DNA of 20,176 bases from Bordetella parapertussis (GTDB lineage: Bacteria > Pseudomonadota > Gammaproteobacteria > Burkholderiales > Burkholderiaceae_C), in assembly GCA_945890735.1 (NCBI GenBank), contig CAMDCZ010000037.1, forward strand, positions 1-20,176. Direction: 5' to 3'. Positions within the stretch are counted from its first letter, which is position 1. The number at the start of each line of letters is the position of its first letter. Of this stretch, positions 15,688 through 20,176 are shown one piece after another. Under the pieces are notes generated by a model. The model was not told where the DNA came from and searched no databases. It worked only from the letters and a program-made list of their open reading frames with translations. A program made the position numbers and the translations under genes.

Positions 15688-15834
15688 ATGTCAGATAAAG
15701 TCGGGCCAACAGGCCTATCAGAGGCCGAGTCGGAAGAGATTCATCGGCACCTCATCCAAGGAACTCAGATCTTTGGAATGATCGCCGCGCTGGCGCATTT
15801 GCTGGCGTACATCTATTCCCCTTGGCTGAAATAA
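15688..15834 (+). CDS. pucB: Light-harvesting complex 2 beta polypeptide
   Basis: A 48-residue single-span antenna peptide that binds bacteriochlorophyll in the intracytoplasmic or cytoplasmic membrane as an alpha-beta pair. The bacteriochlorophyll ligand is H37 in IAALAHLLAYIYSPWL. The family motif EEIHRHLIQGTQIFG precedes it, with H19 matching LH2 His12. GT-x-IF and SPWL are LH2-like rather than LH1-like. Gln27 replaces the LH2 arginine (Arg20 in R. acidophilus numbering) that hydrogen-bonds the B800 acetyl group, and the last residue is Lys instead of His. The ribosome binding site AAGGAGA at 15674-15680 is excellent, as expected for a very abundant protein. An in-frame ATG at 15643 is rejected in favour of this one. 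pucA follows after 12 bp. Confidence 0.95.
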   Translation: MSDKVGPTGLSEAESEEIHRHLIQGTQIFGMIAALAHLLAYIYSPWLK

Positions 15835-15846
15835 AAGGAGAACCAC

Positions 15847-16038
15847 ATGATCTACGGAAAAATCTGGACAGTGGTCAAACCTACTGTCGGTATCCCAATC
15901 TTCATTGCGGCAGTTGCCATTGGATCGTTTTCGGTTCACCTGGCGCTGACCCTCAATACCACTTGGGTCAAGAAATTTTTGAACGGAAGCGCAGCGACTG
16001 CCGCAGTCATCCAGACTGTCAAGACGCCGACGGCCTAA
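15847..16038 (+). CDS. pucA: Light-harvesting complex 2 alpha polypeptide, LH3-like
   Basis: A 63-residue antenna alpha chain. GKIWTVVKPTVGIP (4-17) is the LH2 N-terminal signature and H31 is the B850-type bacteriochlorophyll ligand. Residues 1-47 align without gaps to the R. acidophilus LH2 alpha chain as I remember it, with W40 kept. At positions 44-45 there is Phe-Leu instead of Tyr-Trp, the pair whose change abolishes acetyl hydrogen bonds and shifts B850 to about 820 nm in LH3. The Ala/Thr-rich C-terminal tail is longer than in purple non-sulfur alphaproteobacteria but normal for Rubrivivax-type chains. AAGGAG at 15835-15840 begins right after the pucB stop and gives ideal spacing. A hairpin with a T-run follows downstream. 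Confidence 0.95.
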   Translation: MIYGKIWTVVKPTVGIPIFIAAVAIGSFSVHLALTLNTTWVKKFLNGSAATAAVIQTVKTPTA

Positions 16039-16063
16039 CCCGCTCCATCATTTCTGTCTTGAT

Positions 16064-16094
16064 GGGCCGGGGTTTCCAACCTCGGTCCATTTTT
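16064..16094 (+). terminator. Hairpin with T-run between pucA and pucC
   Basis: GGGCCGGGG (16064-16072) pairs with CCTCGGTCC (16080-16088) over nine positions, two of them G-U, around a seven-base loop, and five T follow (16090-16094). It ends five bases before the pucC ATG, so it also overlies the expected ribosome binding site. In Rhodobacter a stem-loop at this place yields abundant pucBA mRNA and little pucC, and the same role is likely here. Confidence 0.7.
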
Positions 16095-16099
16095 CAAAG

Positions 16100-17467
16100 A
16101 TGACCACACAAACCGAAAAACTCTCTCGCAGTTGGGCGCGCATGGGTCTGCGGTTTTTACCGTTTGCAGACGCTGCTTCTGAAGAGCTGCCGCTGAGTCG
16201 CTTGTTGCGGTTGTCCTTGTTTCAAATTTCAGTTGGCATGGCTTTGACCATGCTGGTGGGTACCCTCAACCGGGTCATGATTGTGGAGCTGAAGGTTCCC
16301 GCTGCACTGGTTGCCATCATGGTGTCCCTGCCATTGCTGGTGGCGCCCTTTCGCGCGCTGATCGGTTTTCGGTCAGACCACCACCGTTCCCATCTCGGTT
16401 GGCGACGCGTGCCCTATATATGGATGGGCACGTTGCTGCAATTTGGTGGCTTTGCCATCATGCCTTTTGCCTTGTTGGTGCTGGGTGGTTTGGGTCAATC
16501 TGCCCAGACCCCTGCCTGGGTGGGTCACATGGGTGCTGGCTTGGCTTTTTTACTGGTGGGTGCTGGTTTGCACACGACACAGACCGCTGGCTTGGCTTTG
16601 GCCACCGATTTAGCTCGCCCGCAAGACCGACCCAAGGTGGTGGGTTTGATGTATGTGATGTTGCTGGTCGGCATGATCTTGAGTGCATTGGCTTACGGTT
16701 TCTGGTTACGAGACTTTTCGCCAGGCGGCTTGATACGCGCGGTTCAGGCGGCTGCAGTGATCACGGTGTGTTTGAACGTCATTGCCATGTGGAAACAAGA
16801 AGGCCGAAGCGCGGCTCGCAAGCCGGGTATCCATGCTCAGGAAGACCCAGATTTTGTGTCTGCGATTCGCCACCTGTGCCGGGATGCCAGTGCCGTCAGG
16901 CGTTTATGGGCTTTGGGTTTGGGCACCCTGGCGTTCAGCATGGAAGAGGTACTGCTCGAACCCTTTGGTGGTGAGGTGCTGCACTTGAGCGTGTCAGACA
17001 CGACCTTTCTCACGGCCGCCCTGGCCACAGGCAGCTTGGTTGGCTTTGCTTGGGCTTCCAAGGTGCTCAGCGGTGGTGCAGACCCCACCCGCATGGCCAG
17101 CTGGGGTGTGCTGGTGGGCATCCCCGGTTTCTTGGCGGTGATCATGTCGGCCCAGCAGTCATCCCATGGGCTTTTCATGCTGGGCGCATGCCTGATTGGT
17201 TTCGGTGTGGGACTGTTTGGCCACGGCACTTTGACGGCCACCATGAACCATGCACCGCCAGAACAAGCCGGGCTGGCTTTGGGCGCATGGGGGGCGGTTC
17301 AAGCCACCGCTGCGGGCTTGGCCATGGCACTTGGCGGTATCATGCGCGACGTTGCCGCCCGCACGACGGATTCCGCCAGCGCCTATGTTTGGGTATACAG
17401 CTTGGAGGCAGTCCTGCTGGTGGCCACCTGGCTGATCATGATTCCCTTGGTGAAAACCAAACCCTGA
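16100..17467 (+). CDS. pucC: PucC/LhaA-type bacteriochlorophyll delivery (BCD) family MFS protein
   Basis: A 455-residue polytopic membrane protein of the BCD branch of the major facilitator superfamily, needed for assembly of light-harvesting complexes and thought to deliver bacteriochlorophyll. About twelve hydrophobic spans are visible. Family marks are GFRSDHHRSHLGWRRVPYIW (about 91-110), DLARPQDRPKVVGLMYVMLL, and EEVLLEPFGGEVLHLSV in the second half, the counterpart of the DVLLEPYGGEVF motif of PucC. Position directly after pucBA supports PucC rather than the LH1 partner LhaA. The ATG at 16100 has only a weak upstream AAAG and a terminator-like hairpin in front, so expression should be far lower than that of pucBA. 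Confidence 0.93.
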   Translation: MTTQTEKLSRSWARMGLRFLPFADAASEELPLSRLLRLSLFQISVGMALTMLVGTLNRVMIVELKVPAALVAIMVSLPLLVAPFRALIGFRSDHHRSHLGWRRVPYIWMGTLLQFGGFAIMPFALLVLGGLGQSAQTPAWVGHMGAGLAFLLVGAGLHTTQTAGLALATDLARPQDRPKVVGLMYVMLLVGMILSALAYGFWLRDFSPGGLIRAVQAAAVITVCLNVIAMWKQEGRSAARKPGIHAQEDPDFVSAIRHLCRDASAVRRLWALGLGTLAFSMEEVLLEPFGGEVLHLSVSDTTFLTAALATGSLVGFAWASKVLSGGADPTRMASWGVLVGIPGFLAVIMSAQQSSHGLFMLGACLIGFGVGLFGHGTLTATMNHAPPEQAGLALGAWGAVQATAAGLAMALGGIMRDVAARTTDSASAYVWVYSLEAVLLVATWLIMIPLVKTKP

Positions 17468-17468
17468 C

Positions 17469-17488
17469 GCCCCCTTTGGGCATTTTTT
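17469..17488 (+). terminator. Weak hairpin with T-run after pucC
   Basis: GCCC (17469-17472) can pair with GGGC (17478-17481) around a five-base loop, followed by A and six T (17483-17488). The stem is short, so partial termination is the most that can be claimed. It lies before the ribosome binding site of the small membrane peptide, giving that peptide the same hairpin-then-gene arrangement as pucC. Confidence 0.4.
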
Positions 17489-17499
17489 GACACAAAACG

Positions 17500-17505
17500 A
17501 GGAGA
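17500..17505 (+). promoter_or_regulatory. Ribosome binding site of the 30-residue membrane peptide
   Basis: AGGAGA lies six bases before the ATG at 17512. It is as strong as the sites of pucB and pucA and is the main evidence that this very short frame is translated. Confidence 0.7.
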
Positions 17506-17511
17506 CAACCC

Positions 17512-17604
17512 ATGCAAATACAAACCGTCTTGTTTATCCTTTGGATCGTTGTGATGGTCTTCTTGCTGGCCAACTGGCTCAACAAGCCTTACAAACCAGA
17601 CTGA
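17512..17604 (+). CDS. 30-residue single-span membrane peptide at the end of the puc operon
   Basis: I do not recognise a named family. The frame runs ATG to TGA and encodes 30 residues. After MQIQ comes an uninterrupted hydrophobic span TVLFILWIVVMVFLLANWL (5-23), then the polar tail NKPYKPD with two lysines. One transmembrane helix is clear, and the positive tail suggests its C-terminus faces the cytoplasm. AGGAGA lies six bases upstream. It follows pucC by 44 bp on the same strand and ends 3 bp before a convergent gene. Other purple bacteria have small accessory genes after pucC (pucD/pucE in Rhodobacter) or gamma-type single-helix antenna subunits, so a role in the antenna complex is inferred from position and form only. 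No His in the span means it is not a bacteriochlorophyll-ligating alpha or beta chain. Confidence 0.75.
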   Translation: MQIQTVLFILWIVVMVFLLANWLNKPYKPD

Positions 17605-17607
17605 AAA

Positions 17608-18660
17608 TCAGGCGCGTTTGTCAGCCACGGCCAGCGCCAAGCTCAGGCCACTGACGAACGCATCTTCCACGCGGTGACCCAGCAGCCAATCGCCACACAG
17701 GCCGAGGTTTAAACGGTCATCCCAGAGGTGCGTTTTACCCAAAGCCTGCGATGTTTTGGCGTATCGCCACAGGTGAACTTGCGCGAAACCGGGCTCGGCC
17801 CGAATACCTGTGAGTTCCGCAAAAGCCTTCATCAATTTGGCTTGAACCCGCTCCGCATCGTCCTCCAGATGTTCTTGTGACCACTCGGCACTGGCTTGCA
17901 CTGTCCAGCGTTCGAGCGGCGCACGTCCCGGCTTGGATGACTCGCGTGAAATCCAAGCCACCCGGTGGTGCACACTGCGGGCGGCATTCCATTGCGGGCC
18001 CAAGTGTGGCAAACCTGGCTGGTTGGCCAAGGGGTAGGCCAGCATCAATGTCCAACACGGTGCAACCTGGACCTGGGACAGGGCATTCAAGCCGCTGAAC
18101 TGAGCGGCCTCGGCACCTGATTGGCGAAGCAAAAAATCCGCCTGCACATGCGGAATGGCCATCACCACCGTGTCAAAGCCGGTGTGCCTTGAACCATCGG
18201 CGCAGACCAGATCCCACTGCGTGGCGGACTGCGCGTTGCGGCGGACAAATTGCACTTGGGATTTGACATGCAGTCGCGATGTTTCCATCAGCGGTTGCGC
18301 CCAATGCCGCACCAAGGCATTCATGCCGGGGCTGGCCACGAAATGCGGCTCGCGCAGGGGCAGGGCGGCCTCGATCACCCGGCCCAAGGAGTCGAGCACG
18401 CGAACCGCGTTGGCGCTCCAAGCGCGGCAAATGGCCTGTGTGCCGGGCACCTCGGTCAGCGCTTTCAAAAAGCGTGGATCTCGCACCGTGAAGTACTGCG
18501 TTCCGTGGTCAAAGCTGCCGTAGGCGGTTTCGCGGGTGGACATGCGCCCGCCTGCACCGTGGCTTTTCTCGAACACGGTGACTTGGTGACCCGCCTGCAA
18601 CAAGGTGCGCGCGGCCGTGATACCGGCCATGCCGGCCCCGATGACAGCTGTTTTTTTCAT
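17608..18660 (-). CDS. Renalase-like FAD-dependent amine-oxidase-fold protein
   Basis: A 350-residue flavoprotein. The N-terminal FAD-binding motif TAVIGAGMAGITAARTL begins at residue 4 and ends with VFEKSHGAGGRMSTRE (29-44), the GG-R motif of the amine oxidase and renalase group. SFDHGTQYFTVRDPRF follows, and a C-terminal flavin-contacting GLCGDWLLGHRVEDAFVSGL motif is present. Bacterial renalase-like enzymes oxidise aberrant dihydronicotinamide isomers, but the substrate here is not shown by sequence. The gene converges on the puc-end peptide with 3 bp between stop codons and lies 22 bp downstream of the LysR-family gene on the same strand, so it may be co-transcribed with it. No link to photosynthesis is evident. 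Confidence 0.88.
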   Translation of the reverse strand: MKKTAVIGAGMAGITAARTLLQAGHQVTVFEKSHGAGGRMSTRETAYGSFDHGTQYFTVRDPRFLKALTEVPGTQAICRAWSANAVRVLDSLGRVIEAALPLREPHFVASPGMNALVRHWAQPLMETSRLHVKSQVQFVRRNAQSATQWDLVCADGSRHTGFDTVVMAIPHVQADFLLRQSGAEAAQFSGLNALSQVQVAPCWTLMLAYPLANQPGLPHLGPQWNAARSVHHRVAWISRESSKPGRAPLERWTVQASAEWSQEHLEDDAERVQAKLMKAFAELTGIRAEPGFAQVHLWRYAKTSQALGKTHLWDDRLNLGLCGDWLLGHRVEDAFVSGLSLALAVADKRA

Positions 18661-18682
18661 GCTTGCACTCTACACCCTAAGC

Positions 18683-19645
18683 TCAGGGCTTGTGGGTGCT
18701 GGTTTGCCCCAACAAAGCTGAGCGGGTTCGCGGGTTTTGGAGCTGCCCCAACCACCATTGCAAGGCGCGGTCGCCGGCGGGCTGGCCCTTGCTGGTGGCG
18801 ATCTCACGCCAGGCATAGCCGATGTGCCCAATCCGCTGGGGTCGCAGCACCTGGCATTCCACCAAGGCACCCGAATCCAGGTAGGGCCTGGCCAAGGGCT
18901 CTGGCAAAAACCCTGCGCCCAAACCCCGCAGTTGGGCGTCGAGTTTGGCACCCATGCTGGGCACGGTGAACACATCTTGGCCAGCCAATAAACCGATGGT
19001 GAGGCCATTGCCCTGCGGGATCGAGTCCGCCACGGCGACCGCACGTTGGGCCTGGATCAATTCATCGGTCAAGGGTTGGGGCGCACTGGCCAAGGGGTGT
19101 TGGGGCGCCACCGCAAACACAAAGGGCATGACCGGACCGAGATCTGCCAAGCGCAATCCCACCGCGCTGCTGGCATTCATGGGCACCCCAATCGCTAAAT
19201 CGGCTTGGCCCGAGGTCAGGCTGTAGACCGTGCCGCTGAGGGTTTCATGGCGCAGCCGCAGGCGGGTAGGCGGGTTGGCCGCGTAAAAAGCCTGGCTCAG
19301 GTCCATCACCACGCTGGGGTCGATGATGGTGTCGTAGACCACGGTGAACTGACTCTCCCAACCCGTGGCCACGCGTTTGACCCGGTGCGCGATGCTGTCC
19401 ATGTCTGTGAGCAAGCGCATCCCCTCGCTCAACAACTCTTGCCCGGCCGCTGTCAGTTTGGCTTGGCGTGAGGCGCGGTTGAAAAGCAAAACGTCCAAGG
19501 CCTCTTCCATTTGCCGCACGCGGTAACTCAAGGCGCTGGGCACCACGCCCATGTCCCGCGCGGCGGCGGCAAAGCTGCCGTGACGGGCAATGGTTTGCAG
19601 CATGGTCAGGGCGTCCGGGGTCAAAACATCGCGTGCTGAAGGCAT
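18683..19645 (-). CDS. LysR-family transcriptional regulator
   Basis: A 320-residue LysR-type regulator. The N-terminal winged helix-turn-helix is clear (about 13-60: LTMLQTIARHGSFAAAARDM, then VVPSALSYRVRQMEEAL and LLFNRASRQAKLTAAG), followed by a periplasmic-binding-protein-like effector domain to the end. The ATG at 19645 is chosen. A TTG at 19666 would add seven residues but lies within a perfect palindrome that looks like the operator. The gene diverges from the pirin gene (start codons 106 bp apart), the classic arrangement in which a LysR protein controls its divergent neighbour. It precedes the renalase-like gene on the same strand. The effector is unknown. Confidence 0.92.
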   Translation of the reverse strand: MPSARDVLTPDALTMLQTIARHGSFAAAARDMGVVPSALSYRVRQMEEALDVLLFNRASRQAKLTAAGQELLSEGMRLLTDMDSIAHRVKRVATGWESQFTVVYDTIIDPSVVMDLSQAFYAANPPTRLRLRHETLSGTVYSLTSGQADLAIGVPMNASSAVGLRLADLGPVMPFVFAVAPQHPLASAPQPLTDELIQAQRAVAVADSIPQGNGLTIGLLAGQDVFTVPSMGAKLDAQLRGLGAGFLPEPLARPYLDSGALVECQVLRPQRIGHIGYAWREIATSKGQPAGDRALQWWLGQLQNPRTRSALLGQTSTHKP

Positions 19646-19661
19646 GGTCAGGGTCTTTTCG

Positions 19662-19676
19662 TTCAAATGATTTGAA
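19662..19676. promoter_or_regulatory. Perfect palindrome in the LysR/pirin intergenic region
   Basis: TTCAAATGATTTGAA is a perfect 7-base inverted repeat around one central base, compatible with the T-N11-A form of LysR binding sites. It starts 16 bp upstream of the LysR ATG and 75 bp before the pirin ATG, where an autoregulatory and divergent-promoter operator would be expected. Confidence 0.55.
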
Positions 19677-19751
19677 TGATGCCATCAAAAGCCAAGACCC
19701 TGCAGGTTTTCATGCTGGCCTACAGTTCCATCTCATCGAAACGAAACCGCC

Positions 19752-20176
19752 ATGCTGACACTGCGACCATCCCTGACACGAGGCTACGCCGACCACGGTT
19801 GGCTCAAGTCCTTCCACAGTTTTTCATTTGCCGGATACCACGACCCGGCCCACATGGGTTGGGGCAACCTGCGCGTGATCAACGAAGACCGCATCGCGCC
19901 TGAGACCGGTTTTGGCACCCACGGTCACCAGGACATGGAAATCATCAGCTATGTCTTGTCTGGCAATCTGGCGCACCAAGACAGCATGGGCAATGTCAAA
20001 GGCATCCCGCCTGGCGACGTGCAGCGCATGAGTGCGGGCAGTGGTGTCAAGCACAGCGAGTTCAACCATGCGCAAGGCGAGGAAACCCATTTCTTGCAAA
20101 TTTGGATTCAACCGAATGTGCGCGGCATCCCGCCCAGCTATGAACAAAAAACCGTGCCACCTGCCAGCAAGCGCGG
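19752..20176 (+). CDS. Pirin-family protein (partial, 3' end outside window)
   Basis: The first 141 residues of a bicupin pirin, typically about 230-290 residues long. The N-terminal cupin metal site is complete: H57 and H59 in GFGTHGHQDMEIISYVLSG, and H101 with E103 in MSAGSGVKHSEFN. These residue numbers equal those I recall for E. coli YhhW, a pirin with quercetin 2,3-dioxygenase activity in vitro. NLAHQDSMGN and EETHFLQIWIQP are also family-typical. The physiological substrate of bacterial pirins is mostly unknown. The gene diverges from the LysR-family gene, which probably regulates it. The reading frame is open to the window end. Confidence 0.93.
   Translation, partial: MLTLRPSLTRGYADHGWLKSFHSFSFAGYHDPAHMGWGNLRVINEDRIAPETGFGTHGHQDMEIISYVLSGNLAHQDSMGNVKGIPPGDVQRMSAGSGVKHSEFNHAQGEETHFLQIWIQPNVRGIPPSYEQKTVPPASKR

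Noticed and set aside
15688..16038. LH1 (pufBA) identity for the antenna pair
   Set aside because: The alpha N-terminus KIWTVVKPTVGIP and the beta GT-x-IF and SPWL motifs are LH2-type, and pucC rather than pufLM follows.
17601..17611. CTGA-AAA-TCAG inverted repeat at the convergent stop codons
   Set aside because: The four-base stem arises because two TGA stop codons face each other, and no T-run follows. It is not supported as a terminator.
1..20176. tRNA, rRNA, CRISPR arrays, insertion sequences, prophage or toxin-antitoxin genes
   Set aside because: No cloverleaf-like stretch, direct repeat array, transposase or integrase motif, or toxin-antitoxin pair was seen on either strand when reading the gaps.

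Overview
The window looks like part of a betaproteobacterial chromosome, most likely a photoheterotrophic freshwater member of the Burkholderiales (Comamonadaceae, Limnohabitans/Rhodoferax/Rubrivivax-like). This rests on protein style, gene order, a moderately high GC content and a light-harvesting (puc) operon whose beta chain resembles the Rubrivivax LH2 beta chain as I remember it. No database search was possible. Genes are densely packed on both strands. I see no rRNA, tRNA, CRISPR array, transposase or integrase.

Layout. (1) 1-675: endonuclease III (nth, minus, last codons cut off) diverges from a class I/II aminotransferase across a 35-bp gap holding a small palindrome. (2) 1874-3924, minus: ETF-ubiquinone oxidoreductase, followed two bases later by a lone GcvH-like lipoyl carrier protein. 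(3) 3999-5809: hotdog-fold thioesterase, TetR-family regulator and an AhpD-like peroxidase-related protein. (4) 5902-9110: a two-subunit 3-oxoacid CoA-transferase, converging on a small winged-helix regulator that lies directly downstream of a succinate-semialdehyde dehydrogenase gene. (5) 9238-15455: alaS on plus, then a minus-strand block of gluQ, trmB, an RluA-family pseudouridine synthase and an ornithine-cyclodeaminase/ketimine-reductase-family gene. (6) 15544-17604, plus: the puc region, with a promoter carrying two PpsR/CrtJ-type boxes, pucB, pucA, a hairpin with a T-run, pucC, another weak hairpin, and an unrecognised 30-residue single-span membrane protein too short for ordinary gene calling. 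(7) 17608-20176: renalase-like FAD oxidoreductase, LysR regulator and the 5' part of a divergent pirin gene.

The most interesting part is the puc region. Two TGT-N12-ACA palindromes 8 bp apart overlay the -35 (TTGACA) and -10 (TAAAAT) elements, the layout known for PpsR/CrtJ-controlled photosynthesis promoters. The alpha chain aligns without gaps to the first 47 residues of the Rhodoblastus (Rhodopseudomonas) acidophilus LH2 alpha chain as I remember it, but has Phe44-Leu45 where B800-850 complexes have Tyr44-Trp45. These are the same two changes that define the blue-shifted LH3 (B800-820) complex. The beta chain has Gln where LH2 has the Arg that hydrogen-bonds B800. The downstream 30-residue membrane peptide has its own strong ribosome binding site and is a candidate accessory (gamma-like) antenna subunit or assembly factor. 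No puf, bch or crt genes are visible, so this antenna operon sits among housekeeping genes, at least within this window.
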